From assembly GCA_949752745.1 (NCBI GenBank), contig OX457028.1, forward strand, positions 27,051,645-27,115,644: a stretch of DNA of 64,000 bases, read 5' to 3'. The position numbers were made by a program, and so were the translations under genes. The notes under the pieces were generated by a model. The model did no database searches and had not been told where the DNA came from. It saw only the letters and a program-made list of their open reading frames with translations. Positions 33,725-44,284 of the stretch are shown here, one piece after another (position 1 is the stretch's first letter; each line of letters opens with the position of its first letter). The DNA is from Protula sp. h YS-2021 (Eukaryota > Annelida > Polychaeta > Sabellida > Serpulidae).

Positions 33725-33734
33725 GATTGTATAC

Positions 33735-33926
33735 ACTGTCATATTTGACTTGAGGCATGTTGTCTTTAATATCCACAGCACGCCATAAGCGTTCTGGCAG
33801 ACTCATCATCCGGTCGTGGGTGTCCCAACATTGGCGCTCAAAGCGGTGCTGCCATAGCCATTCCAACTGGTAACGGCTACAGTGCTGATCGGGCCACGTG
33901 ACCGATATCTCAGCTTCTCCAATGAG
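33735..33926 (-). CDS. BBOX1: BBOX1-like dioxygenase, exon 2
   Basis: Acceptor TTTAG (33927-33928) and donor GTATAC (33734). The 192 bases are in phase 0 at both ends. They encode LIGEAEISVTWPDQHCSRYQ, then LEWLWQHRFERQ, ending MPQVKYDS. WPD-x-H gives the His ligand of the N-terminal zinc site. The end of element A (plus its duplication) lies just 10 bp downstream of the donor site. Confidence 0.92.
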
Positions 33927-33949
33927 CTAAATAATATTAATCATTTTTG

Positions 33950-34022
33950 AGTTTCAGTACCACTACATTCATCATAATCATAGTCATAATCATCACCATC
34001 ATCACCATACTCATCATCACAC

Positions 34023-34073
<51 letters not shown>

Positions 34074-34180
34074 CAACGTTCCTTCATCACCATTGCTCAT
34101 ATTTTTATTATCATTCTGATCATCACGACCATTACTACTGTTATTATTATTAGTATTGTTATTATCATTGATAACATTCA
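33950..34180. repeat. (CAT)n / (ATC)n microsatellite
   Basis: Imperfect CAT repeats from about 33960, with a pure block at about 34018-34072, then ATT-rich continuation. It lies in intron 1. Confidence 0.9.
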
Positions 34181-34255
34181 TGCATAAAAGCTATCACGTA
34201 CTTGTCAGTGTTGCTAGATTCCAGCGTCGTTACAAAATCGCATCGTTAAGGGTAT

Positions 34256-35080
34256 GTGAAATCCGTATCCAGACATCTCGCATCTGGATATCTCGCATCC
34301 AAATGAAAAAGTGGACATCTCGCATCCGTGATTTTGGTCTGCTTTTAAGGAGGAACTTTAACACAGTGTTTGGGAAACTTCGTACAGAAAATAAATTACA
34401 GGGGTTTCCAAAACGTCTGGAAGGATTTAATGAACGTGCGGCGGATCAGTATTAAGAATGAATCCACATACACTAATCCCACTGATCTATTCAATTTTTT
34501 AAAATTTATCTTTGATGCACGGTTTGGAAGGGAAACGTGCACAGGTTCGAAAATGCGGCGGGTAAGATGTAGTCACGAATCCACATCCCGTAAGGTAGGG
34601 TATGTAAAGGGAAGATACTGAAGTCCAGAATCATGGGTTTTGCTACTGAATGGTAAAATTAGAATGGAATTCATCGAAAGTATTCAAGACAAACCTAAGC
34701 TTTATCTCGATGGTTTCATATACACGAACAACAAAACGAACAAGTCTGGACGAATTTACTGGAGATGCGTTCGTCGCCAGACTAACTGTAAAGGCTCTTC
34801 AACTTCAGGGGATATGTTGGACCCGCAGTTGGCAAATGAGCACAGTCATGACCCTTGTCCTGAAGAGGTAATAATGACATAACATGACAAATCGTAGTAG
34901 AGTACAGTGTCAAAATACACTAAATTAAATGATTACCACCTACCCCCCCCCCCCCACCGCCAAAACACAATGATAAATCAAGCAAAAAATCACGGATGCG
35001 AGATGCTCACTTTTTCATGTGGATGTGAGATGTCCAGATGCGAGATATCTGGATGCGAGATGTCGCGGATTCGTGAAATC
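34256..35080. mobile_element. TIR element carrying a FLYWCH finger, in intron 1
   Basis: About 75-bp inverted ends built from CATCTCGCATC units face each other (34264-34335 and 34995-35072). The direct repeat GTGAAATC stands at 34256-34263 and 35073-35080. Inside is an open frame with a FLYWCH zinc finger. FLYWCH fingers are common in MULE transposases, so a non-autonomous MULE relative is my reading. Confidence 0.65.
34640..34882 (+). CDS. FLYWCH-type zinc-finger fragment (80 aa)
   Basis: Reads YLDGFIYTNNKTNKSGRIYW then RCVRRQTNCKGSS and ANEHSHDPCPEE. This gives the order F-x-Y ... Y-W-R-C ... C-K-G ... H-x-H expected for FLYWCH. No transposase follows, so this is a cargo fragment or pseudogene. 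Confidence 0.65.
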   Translation: MLLNGKIRMEFIESIQDKPKLYLDGFIYTNNKTNKSGRIYWRCVRRQTNCKGSSTSGDMLDPQLANEHSHDPCPEEVIMT

Positions 35081-35155
35081 AATCAACTTCCTGCTATTTG
35101 TAAGTTCTTTTGGACTAAATAATTTGCAAAGAGAATTGCACGAACATAAACTTAC

Positions 35156-35362
35156 CTCGACACTGGCTGGTTGTATTTGTGGATCCAAGTGCCTCAACAT
35201 AAATTGTCTATCCTTGCTCTTTGAATCAAAACATTCCTGACACTGGCAGTTATCTCTCAACCAGACAAACGGATAAACAGCTTTTTGAACGCCATTGCTA
35301 ATGTGGTTGGGAAAGGCAACAACAACATAACCACTATCAGAATCAACTGTCACCGAGGCCAT
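35156..35362 (-). CDS. BBOX1: BBOX1-like gamma-butyrobetaine/trimethyllysine dioxygenase, exon 1 (start of gene)
   Basis: First coding exon of a seven-exon gene (35156-35362, 33735-33926, 16128-16273, 15799-15904, 14025-14224, 12579-12745, 11441-11625). The parts sum to 1203 bases, 400 residues, close to the roughly 390 of the family. Exon 1 encodes MASVTVDSDSGYVVVAFPN, then PFVWLRDNCQCQECFDSKSK, where C-x-C-x2-C plus the His in exon 2 form the zinc site of the N-terminal domain. The donor is GTAAGT. The enzyme class hydroxylates trimethyl-ammonium substrates in carnitine synthesis using iron and 2-oxoglutarate. No mitochondrial leader is evident, which favours a BBOX1-like over a TMLHE-like member. 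Element A has stretched intron 2 to 17.5 kb, and element B lies about 0.8 kb upstream. Confidence 0.93.
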
Positions 35363-36145
35363 TTTGTATACTGGTATTTCTTCTTCTTTTTAATTTAATT
35401 TTATTTTGTTGATTTAGTTATTGATTTTGCTTGAGCAAATCAGCTACTCAATCTAGAATTCTACCTATTCAACAGTAAGGCCGAAATGTCAGACGTTAAA
35501 CACTTGAGCCGAACGCTGCACTACGCAGTTCTTTTATAATGTTGTAATGGCAGTCTCAAACAGAACGCGAGTTGACACATTGGAGATTACTTGTGCACAA
35601 AGTCATCTGATAAAAAGAGGTCGATAATTCAAGCAACGTTTTTTTAAACAATGGCCTTCACCTATATTCTGTGCTATAAGGTGCTTTAAACACCTTATAC
35701 TGACTTAGATAACATTCTCGAACCCCTTAGCCCACAACAAAAAAAAAACCTGTTTCCCAAAATTGTTTTATGCAACGCACTTTTACATTAGAGTGACTTA
35801 AGTCATCAACGCGGACTTGTGTGTGTTATTTATTTCACAGAATTGCAGAATGGGGAATAAAATCTACAACATTGCTACAAATTCGATGAGATTTGCGGTG
35901 AGCGATATCATGATGAGGTTGTTGTCTGTGACCCCAACGTGTTAAAAACATCAATTTATTCGACGTATTTGTAACGTCGATTTTCCAGCGCCTATTTAAT
36001 GTTGCTCTAAAGACGTTGATTAGAACGCGGAGAAAGTGGAGTTTTTGGTTGCAACCCATAGAAACGAATAAACAATCGATCGATCGAACGTTGATTCAAC
36101 GTTGCATCAAAGGCATTGATAATAGCGTGATCAATGGCTGTGACC
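35363..36145. other. Upstream region of the BBOX1-like gene
   Basis: AT-rich, with an AACGTTG-type repeat fragment at about 35930-36120 resembling parts of 9760-10240 and 60930-62030. It should contain the host promoter. I see no unambiguous TATA box. Confidence 0.4.
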
Positions 36146-36151
36146 GACCAC
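36146..36151. repeat. Target-site duplication of element B, left
   Basis: GACCAC, repeated at 56858-56863. Joining the two flanks gives GGCTGTG-N6-CACAGCC, so element B entered a small inverted repeat. Confidence 0.9.
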
Positions 36152-38669
36152 AGTAGTTGAATAATGGGGTTTCTAACACATATATAATGGGGTTTCTAAA
36201 ACATATATAATGGGGTTTCTAAAACAGTGACGTCATTGTTTTAGAACCCCATGGCGAAAGTAAAACAGTGACGTCATATGAACGTCATAATGACGTTATA
36301 GGGATAGTGGGCAGCCATTCAGACGGTTAAACGAACAGCCAGACAAATGGGCAGCCGGGACAAATGGGCCTCCGTAAAAAAGGATCAACCGGGCCATCGT
36401 AAAATCAACTAAAAACTGGACCGAATTTCGCTACACGTAGCGAAATGACACCCACTTGCAATGGTACAATCTATGTGGTCACAGACACATTTCTCAGTCT
36501 TTCCACATAATTGTCAGCTTCCGAATCATTATCATGAACAAGGACATCGAAGTGAATATAATGTAATCTCAAATAATCAAATTCAGTTTTCTAACCGTTT
36601 TCGAGATAATGGTCAACTTCCGGTTTTTGACCTTGACCATGACGTAGGAGGTCAAGGTCACCGAGGTACCTCTTATATAACGTCTTTTAGGCCCAAAGGG
36701 TCGAAAATAAGCTCAAAATCGCTCTGTCTCTAACCGTTTTCGAGATAATGGTCAACTTCCGGTTTTTGACCTTGAAAATGACGGAGGAGGTCAAGGTCAC
36801 CGAGGTACCTCTTATATAACGTCTTTTAGGCCCAAAGGGTCGAAAAATAAGCTCAAAATCGCTCTGTCTCTAACCGTTTTCGAGATAATGGTCAACTTCC
36901 GGTTTTTGACCTTGACAATGACGGAGGAGGTCAAGGTCACCGAGGTACCTCTTATATAACACCTTTTAGGCCCAAAGGGTCGAAAATAAGCTCAAAATCG
37001 CTCTATATCTAACCGTTTTCGAGATAATGGTCAACTTCCGGCTTTTGACCTTGACCATGACGGAGGAGGTGGAGATCACCGAGGTACCTCTTATATAACG
37101 TCCTTTAGGCCCAAAGGGTCGAAAATAAGCTCAAAATCGCTCTATCTCTAACCGTTTTCGAGATAATGGTCAACTTCCGGTTTTTGACCTTGAAAATGAC
37201 GGAGGAGGTCAAGGTCACCGAGGTACCACTTATATAACGTCTTTTAGGCCCAAAGGGTCGAAAATAAGCTCAAAATCGCTGTATCTCCAACCGTTTTCGA
37301 GATAATGGTCAACTTCCGGCTTTTGACCTTGACCATGACGGAGGAGGTAGAGATCACCGAGGTACCTCTTATATAACGTCCTTTAGGCCCAAAGGGTCGA
37401 AAATAAGCTCAAAATCGCTCTATCTCTAACCGTTTTCGAGATAATGGTCAACTTCCGATTTTTGACCTTGAAAATGACGGAGGAGGTCAAGGTCACCGAG
37501 GTACCACTTATATAACGTCTTTTAGGCCCAAAGGGTCGAAAATAAGCTCAAAATCGCTGTATCTCCAACCGTTTTCGAGATAATGGTCAACTTCCGGTTT
37601 TTGACCTTGACCATGGCGGAGGAGGTCAAGGTCACCGAGGTACCTCTTATATAACGTCTTTTAAGCCCAAAGGGTCGAAAATAAGCTCAAAATCGCTCTA
37701 TCTCTAACCGTTTTCGAGATAATGGTCAACTTCCGGTTTTTGACCTTGAAAATGACGGAGGAGGTCAAGGTCACCGAGGTACCTCTTATATAACGTCTTT
37801 TAGGTCCAAAGGGTCGAAAATAAGCTCAAAATCGCTGTATCTCTAACCGTTTTCGAGATAATGGTCAACTTCCGGTTTTTGACCTTGATCATGACAGAGG
37901 AGGTCAAGGTCACCGAGGTACCTCTTATGTAACGTCTTTTAGGCCCAAAGGGTCGAAAATAAGCTCAAAATCGCTCTATCTCTAACCGTTTTCAAGATAA
38001 TGGACAATTTTTCTCTAACGGATTTCAGTATACAAAAGTCACATGACCTTGACCTTGACACTCAAAGAGATGTCACTCGAGATTCTATCTATGATGTTAC
38101 TGCCTACTCACAGCGTACACGTGTTGAAACAAGGATTGGAGCACTATTTCCATCAATTTTTCGTGATGGAATAGGTTTTTGAAAAAATATTTTGACCTCA
38201 ATTTGACCTTGACCTTAAAGGTCAAGGTCAAAAAATTTTGCCAGAATTCTTTGCAAAGCATACCCATTTAGAAACTATGCCTGCAAGTGGGAATGAGCAA
38301 CCAATGACAGAGTTTCATTAAGCCTAGCTATTTTTAACTCAGAGAGCTCTCTCTCCACAAACACACCAACACCACGGTAGACGCAGGCAGACGGACAGAT
38401 GGGACACCTCCCCAAACCCACAAGTTCTCCATTTTTTAAACAGAGAACTCATAGCTACATGGTTAGAGCTCACCTATAAGGCCCCCTTAAAGTCAAAGGG
38501 GGTATAAAAAGGAGTATAAAAAATAGCCCCCCTTTTTTATTTTTTCAAAATTTTTTTAATTTTTTTTAATTTTTTTATTTATTTTTTTTAGCATTTCCCA
38601 CACTCTTATGCATACACACACATACCAACACCATGACAGATGTTTAGCGTTTCATTTCGTATTAGTGGG
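36152..38669 (+). repeat. Left TIR of element B (split by an insertion)
   Basis: 36152-36415 and 38294-38669 together match the inverse of the right TIR. Landmarks are ATATATAATGGGGTTTCTAA repeats, ACAGTGACGTCAT, GGGCCATCGTAAAAT | TGAGCAACCAATGACAGAG, AGTTCTCCATTTTTTAAACAGAG and GTTTCATTTCGTA. Confidence 0.88.
36416..38293 (+). mobile_element. 139-bp tandem-repeat element, copy 2, inside TIR of B
   Basis: Sits between ..AACTAAAAA and TGAGCAACC. In the right TIR these two are contiguous, so the borders are firm to within a base or two. Near its start is a hairpin TTTCGCTACACGTAGCGAAA, then CCCACTTGCA (36451). About ten 139-bp units follow (36593-38000), then a unique part ending TGCAAGTGGG (38291). 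No target duplication is visible. Insertion between A and T is Helitron-like, but TC..CTRR ends are lacking. Confidence 0.8.
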
Positions 38670-38686
38670 GGGCTCTTAAAAGAGCC
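38647..38686 (-). terminator. Histone-type 3' stem-loop plus purine box (minus strand)
   Basis: On the minus strand GGCTCTTTTAAGAGCC forms a 6-bp stem and a TTTA loop. This is the histone-mRNA 3' consensus. Exactly 12 nt later comes GAAATGAAACGC, comparable in place to a histone downstream element. It lies 184 nt beyond the stop of the gene at 38871. Confidence 0.6.
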
Positions 38687-38870
38687 GGGAAGTGTTGGTT
38701 TTTTCCTGCTGCTGCTGCTGCCGGTCCCCGGTTTAAAAATACTCCACAACATCTTGAATTGGTCTGGCGCAGTGACTCATTTGCTGGCTGTTAAATAGAA
38801 AATGATCAGTTTTTAGTCCGCATGTGAAGCATCCTGTTGTATATTGATGGTTTAATGCCGTTAGGTAGGT

Positions 38871-39287
38871 TCATAGTGACGCGCAATAAACGCATGAGTG
38901 GTGTCCACAGTCGACAGCGATAACCCTATCCGGACTTAGCATACAGCCACATCCGATGCAGATATCCAAGTCCTGTTGCAAGAAGCATCTGCCCCACGCC
39001 GGATATTCTTCCTCTTCGAGACTTGACGGGATTGACTCTCCCAACATGGTGAACCGGAAAAAAGCTTCAACGTAGTGCCCCTCTTCTATGTTGCGTAAAA
39101 GCTTCCCAAGCGTCACCATCCTGTTGAAAAAAACCGGTATGCAGAGGACTGAGACGTTGGTCGGGTCCGGCAGCAGCTGATAAAAGAAGAATCGCGAGGG
39201 TTGGTTGACTGGTCGAGTCACCGGTACATGCACTTCCCGTGCATTTCTCAGCGTTAAGGTGTCGTTCAAAGCGAAGAAAAGCTCCAT
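38871..39287 (-). CDS. 138-aa protein with C-terminal RING-like Cys/His motif
   Basis: Outward-facing accessory gene between the left TIR and the inner inverted repeat. It starts MELFFALNDTLTLRNAREVH. The last 30 residues read CIGCGCMLSPDRVIAVDCGH and then HSCVYCASL. The Cys-x2-Cys ... Cys-x-His-x2-Cys-x2-Cys spacing is the front half of a RING finger with the protein ending there. It could be a truncated RING E3-like protein or a short zinc-binding fold. An acidic patch (SLEEEEYPAW) precedes it. Promoter TATATAA is at about 39338-39345 on the minus strand, and the 3' end has a histone-type hairpin. Confidence 0.6.
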   Translation of the reverse strand: MELFFALNDTLTLRNAREVHVPVTRPVNQPSRFFFYQLLPDPTNVSVLCIPVFFNRMVTLGKLLRNIEEGHYVEAFFRFTMLGESIPSSLEEEEYPAWGRCFLQQDLDICIGCGCMLSPDRVIAVDCGHHSCVYCASL

Positions 39288-39339
39288 GCTGTTGAAAGTT
39301 CAAAGCGGTTGTGAACCTGAACTGAAATGACTAGCAGTT

Positions 39340-39534
39340 ATATACCACCTCAACCCCCCCCCCCCGACCACTGAGCCACAAGCAAGTGAGGACCCCCCCA
39401 AGAGATAGAAGCAGACTGACTGCATAGAGTGTGAGGACCTCCCCCCGGGTGCTCATAGATGTACTCTGTGAGGACCCCCTTCCCCGTTGCCTGCATATAC
39501 TGTGAGGATGGCCTCTTGTATGTAGTAGTATATA
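39340..39534. promoter_or_regulatory. Inner inverted repeat / divergent promoter, left end of B
   Basis: Contains GAGATAGAAGCAGACTGACT, GCATAGAGTGTGAGGACCTC and GGGTGCTCATAGATGTAC. All of these recur inverted at 53870-54030. TATATAA faces outward at about 39340 (minus) and TATATAAA faces inward at 39527-39534 (plus), so one shared region drives two genes in opposite directions. Confidence 0.7.
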
Positions 39535-39575
39535 AATGGAGGTTAAAGGCCACATTTCCCAAAACAAGCAGCAAG

Positions 39576-39928
39576 ATGTCTACAACTCGCACATACACAG
39601 TGATGCGGAACGGAAGGGCAGTAACGCTGACGACAGAATGCTACAAGTGCTGGGTGTGTTAGAATATCCAAGACAACCACACAACTGCCCGGTACACCAC
39701 AATGCACCGCATCGATACTGTTGCAAAACCTGCGGTGGTTTGCTATGGTATAAGTTTACGGCAACATTACCTGGACCAGAACCATGTACAGACTGCTGGT
39801 GGTGCGGTGCGACTCTGAGAAACCTCAAGTATTACAATTTTCACCCTTTTAAGTGTTCACGAAGATCTTTCACGATGGAGCAGTTTTATAGATATCAGTG
39901 GAGTTGCGGAAACCCGGCTTGTTGGTGA
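39576..39928 (+). pseudogene. Cys-rich zinc-binding accessory protein (frameshifted)
   Basis: The ATG at 39576, 42 nt after a TATATAAA, starts MSTTRTYTVMRNGRAVTL and soon meets a TAG (39660). The rest is open in another frame, with PHRYCCKTCGGLLWYKF, CTDCWWCGATLRNLKYYNFH and WSCGNPACW at the end. At least five C-x2-C pairs suggest two or three zinc knuckles or ribbons. Family unknown. Whether the frame change is decay, splicing or recoding cannot be told from this copy. A histone-type hairpin starts 25 nt past the stop. Confidence 0.55.
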
Positions 39929-39952
39929 AGAGCCAACTTACTAAAATCTTTC

Positions 39953-39992
39953 GGCCCTTCTAAGGGCCATCCTCTGTTGTGAAATGAAACGC
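39953..39992 (+). terminator. Histone-type 3' stem-loop plus purine box
   Basis: GGCCCTTCTAAGGGCC is a 6-bp stem with a 4-nt loop (TCTA). Twelve nt later comes GAAATGAAACGC (39981-39992). It starts 25 nt after the stop of the zinc protein gene, a typical histone-gene distance. Confidence 0.6.
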
Positions 39993-40016
39993 AAATTCTG
40001 TCTATGTATGAGTGTG

Positions 40017-40024
40017 TATAAAAG
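40017..40024 (+). promoter_or_regulatory. TATA box of polB, element B
   Basis: TATAAAAG 66-73 bp before the ATG at 40090. Confidence 0.6.
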
Positions 40025-40089
40025 GGGATATCTGAGATTACATTTCAGCATTTCAGTTTCAGCAGTTGACGTAACAACAACCAGCTAAG

Positions 40090-43000
40090 ATGAAACGTGA
40101 AGAGCATGGAAAAGGAGCAAAGAGACGAAAGATGGAACAAGATGACATTTGGCCATACGGTCCAGTCCTCTGTATGGAATGTAATGTGGAATTTCCATCT
40201 GTGGATACCTTTGAGGCACATACATGTAGTAAAGCTGAGGTGAAAACTATAGTGAAAGATGCTCGTGAAGAGCATGGGAAAGGAGCAAAGAGACGAAAGA
40301 TGGAACAAGATGACATTTGGCCATACGGTCCAGTCCTCTGTATGGAATGCAATGTGGAGTTTCTATCTATGGATGCGTTTGAAGCACATGCATGCATACC
40401 AGCTGAGATGGAAAATGCGCCTCAGGAAGAACATATTTCAAAGAACCAAAAGACAGGACAAGTAGGGAGAGGTAGAAGGGTAGGTCTTGGTGAAAACGCG
40501 CAGGAAAAATGGTTTGAGTCTGAGGATGGATCGGATTTACTGCTTGAAGTGCGACAGCAAGAGAACCGTATCAAGGCCCATTTGTTGGAGACCTTAAACC
40601 ATGGAACGAAATGGTACATTGTAGTGCATGCACGCTTCAAGAAACTGACAGCGAATGCTGAAGGTGTTATGGTAGAACAAGTGGGTAATGCATTTATCAG
40701 CAGTCCAACATACACAGCATACAATCCAGCGGATATTGAGCGGGACTTGCCAGAAGCCTATAAAGAATTGTTTACTAAGTTTGATGAACATGAGCGACAA
40801 GGTTCTGGCTGGGTGTTGGATAACATACTATACATTGAAGTACATACAGCTACGTTAGCGCCACTGGATGCAAATAGTTTTATTCCACTACCGAAGAAAG
40901 TGAAGAAAATAAAGGATGTGATAAACATTGAGAATGATGACAACACGTGCTTCTTATGGTCAGTATTGGCTTACCTTCACCCTTCAAAAAGCAACCCAAA
41001 TCGCGTGAAACTATACAAACCATTTGAGAAGGAATTAAAGGTAGAGGGTATGACATTTCCGACACCAGTTACTGACATTCCAAAGTTTGAAAAGGAGAAC
41101 GATGTAGCCATCAACGTGTTTGGATATGAACAAGATGTAGTTGTTCCAATACAACTTAGTCGAAACGTCAGTGTGAGAGAAATCAACCTACTTCTGATTA
41201 GCAATGACAAGACGAGGCATTACTGCCTCATCAAGAATTTTAGCAGACTTATGTCTTATCAAAGCAGAATTGTGCAGCTTTTTATTGTTCCAACTGTCTT
41301 CACGGGTTTATACGACAAGATCTTTTAGATAAACATCGTGAAGTGTGTGACAAGAATGGAGCACAACGTTTATCATTTCTCAAGGAACCCTCTGTCAAGT
41401 TCAAGAATGTAGCTAAACAACAGCGAGCACCTTTTGTGATTTATGCCGACTTTGAATGTTTCACGCAAAAGCATGAAGAAGGGGACAAGTATCAACATCA
41501 TCGCCCAAACAGCTTCCCCTATGGGGTTGTGAGCCAGTATGACACACGTGCACCAGTCGTGTATCGAGGAGACAACGCCGTAAAGGTCTTTTTAGACTAT
41601 GTGGTGAATGAACGTGATCGTATTGTACGTGGTTTAGAGCAGCCAAAGAAAATGGTGATGACTCGCGAAGACAAAGAGAATTTCAAGAACGCTGTCGATT
41701 GTTACATTTGTCATGAGCCTCTAGGAGCAGATCGTGTGAGAGATCATGACCATATCAATGGCAAATATCGCGGAGCAGCGCATAGTGGATGCAACTTACA
41801 ATTCCGACGTAGAAAAGATCGGCAGGGGGATAAAGATTCTTTTATCATTCCTGTGTTTTTTCACAATTTGCGAGGCTATGACAGTCATCTAATCATGGAG
41901 GAAATTCGGAAATTCAAAGATGAAACGATTACAGTCATTCCCAACACCATTGAGAAATATATTGCATTCACCATGAGCAATCTGAAATTTACAGACAGTT
42001 TTCAGTTTATGAGTACCTCTCTACAGAACTTGGTATCCAACCTTGTAGCAGAAGGGAAAGATAACTTCTACAACATGACCTCTCACATTCCCGATAGTGA
42101 CCAAAAAGATTTGTTGCTGAGAAAGGGAGTGTACCCCTACGATTGCGTGGACGAACCATCCAAGTTTGCTGAAACGCAGCTACCATTAAAGGACAAGTTT
42201 TATAGTCAGCTTAGCGAAGAGGACATTAGCGATGAGGATTATGCGCATGCGCACAAGGTGTGGGATACATTCAACTGTACCACATTTGGCGAATACCACG
42301 ACCTGTACCTGAAATCAGATGTGTTATTACTAGTTGATGTGTTTGAAAATTTTCGTCAAGTATGCCTCAACACGTATGAATTGGATCCTTCCCACTACTA
42401 TACAGCACCAGGACTGTCGTGGGATGCTATGTTAAAAGCGACAAAGGTTGGGCTGGAATTGATCAATGACATTGACATGTACCAAATTTTTGAGCAAGGC
42501 ATACGTGGAGGAATATCTGTGATCACACACAAGTATGCGAAAGCAAATAACCCCTACGTAGCAGATTACAATTCTGAGATACCAAACAACTACCTGATGT
42601 ACCTCGACGCAAACAAGTTGTATGGTTGGGCCATGTCACAAAGCATGCCACAAAGAGGATTTATGTGGGTGAGCTAGCCAGAATCCATTAACTTCATGGA
42701 TGTAGCTGAAGATGATGACATTGGCTTCATTTTGGAAGTGGATGCATTCAATGCATGATCGTCATAGTCACTACCCAGTCACTACCCAGTGGCTCCAGAA
42801 CGGAAATGTGTCAAAGTTGGAGAATTGTCAGAGTACAGTCAGAAGCTGCGGAAAGATCTGAACATAAAAGACAAACCCAGTGAAAAGCTCATTCCTAACT
42901 TGTGTGACAAGAAGAAATATGTGCTTCATTATAGGAATTTACAACAGTACGTCTCACTGGGGTTGAAAGTCACCAAAGTACATCGCGCCATCATGGTTGA

Positions 43001-43852
43001 ACAGAGCAAATGGTTTGCAAAATACATTACCTTGAACACGGAAAAGAGAAAATTGGCTAAGAATCCGTTTGAGAAAGACTTCTTCAAACTGATGAACAAC
43101 TCTGTGTTTGGTAAAACCATGGAAAATGTGAGAAAGCGAACCAGTGTTGAACTTGTTCACAAGGAAAAGCGGTTCAAGAAACTCGTGGCCAAACCTTCTT
43201 TCCACAAATTCAAAATTTTCAACGAAAATTTGACTGCTGTACATTTGCGCAAAGTGGATTTGTTTCTGGATAAACCCATTCAAGTTGGCTTCACCATTCG
43301 CGACCTCAGCAAAGTGCTTATGTTCAACTTTCATTACAACTATATCATGATCAAGTATCCCAATGCCAAGTTTTTGTTCAGCGACACCGACAGTCTATGC
43401 TACGACATAGTAACGGAAGATATCTACAAGGATATGCAGCAAGATGCTGACCTGTTCGACACAAGTGACTATCCGCCAGATCACTTCCTTCATTCCAACG
43501 TGAACAAAAAAGTGCTTGGGAAAATGAAGGATGAGACAGCAGGCATCCCCATTGAAGAGTTTGTTGGACTCAGACCGAAAATGTACAATTTATTGTGTGG
43601 TGGGAAAGAAAAACATACAGCTAAAGGCATCACTCAAGCTTGTCAAAGACGCATTAAACATGTGCAGTGTAGAGACAGTTTGTTCAAGAAACTCAAACAA
43701 TGACTAAAGGACGCATTATTCGAAGTCATAGTCACCAGCTTTTCTCGGAGAAGATGGAGAAAGTAGCCCTCTTTCCATATGACGACAAGCGATATGTGTT
43801 GGATGATGCCTATTCCACCTTAGCTCATGGACATTACAAGGCTGCAGAGTAA
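40090..43852 (+). pseudogene. Protein-primed DNA polymerase B (broken), element B
   Basis: About 1250 codons. The N-terminus carries a tandem duplication of ~57 residues, each with the finger GPVLCMECNVEF and a downstream FEAH-x-C. Then comes DNTCFLWSVLAYLHPSKSNP and an HNH-like cluster CYICHEPLGADRVRDHDH with HSGCN. Exonuclease motif YADFEC and RGYDSHLIM follow, then polymerase motifs YLDANKLYGW, KLMNNSVFGKTMEN and SDTDSLCYD. Breaks are frame changes near 41270, a TAG at 42676-42678 followed by a small loss near 42745, and a frame change near 43690. The end KAAE-stop is inferred by likeness to A. All catalytic Asp residues in the three polymerase motifs are still present. Confidence 0.92.
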
Positions 43853-43910
43853 AAAAGGGGAGGTCCTCCAACGTAAGAGTTATTTGAGGTGTGAACATTG
43901 AAGCGTTAAC

Positions 43911-44267
43911 ATGGAACTTGAAAGTCGCAAGAGATCTGCAACTGATATGGATACTCTTGCAGATACAGTCAAAGACTTAAAAGTTAAAAATCCTACCACT
44001 AAAATCAACAAATTGAAAGTAGAGACGGCACCAACACCACAGTCGTAGGATGGAATGCTTTCTCTAGGAAATGGAATGTATATTAAGATTATGAAACAAA
44101 GCAATGAAGGAGTGGTAAACATTCGCAAGTACCTCAGAGATGAGGGGACTGGAAGAAACCATCCTACCAAAAAGGGTATTTTGCTGACAATACCTGAATG
44201 GAAAATGCTGAAGAAGCAGGTTAAAGAAGTGGATAAAAGGCTTCGAAGACAAGAAGACGGCGCATAA
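43911..44267 (+). pseudogene. PC4-like ssDNA-binding coactivator (one stop), element B
   Basis: MELESRKRSATDMDTLADTV then a Lys-rich stretch and a TAG at 44046-44048 (a Trp codon in A). The PC4 domain GMLSLGNGMYIKIMKQSNEG, VVNIRKYL, KKGILLTIPEWKMLKKQV is complete. It has the usual four strands and closing helix. Best match in the window to the canonical p15/PC4 fold. Confidence 0.8.
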
Positions 44268-44284
44268 AAAAAAGTATTGTCATC

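Noticed and set aside
36593..38000. Regular 139-bp repeats considered as a CRISPR array
   Set aside because: The units are nearly identical through their whole length with no variable spacers, in an animal genome; it is a tandem repeat core of a transposon.
36416..38293. Canonical Helitron
   Set aside because: Inserted between A and T but lacks 5'-TC and 3'-CTRR ends and encodes no Rep/helicase.
38871..39287. Inhibitor-of-apoptosis (BIR-RING) protein
   Set aside because: Only a partial RING-like Cys/His pattern is visible and no BIR domain precedes it.
40045..41210. Minus-strand open frames opposite polB of B (and plus-strand ones opposite polB of A)
   Set aside because: They mirror a conserved coding gene and occur identically in both copies only because the other strand is conserved.
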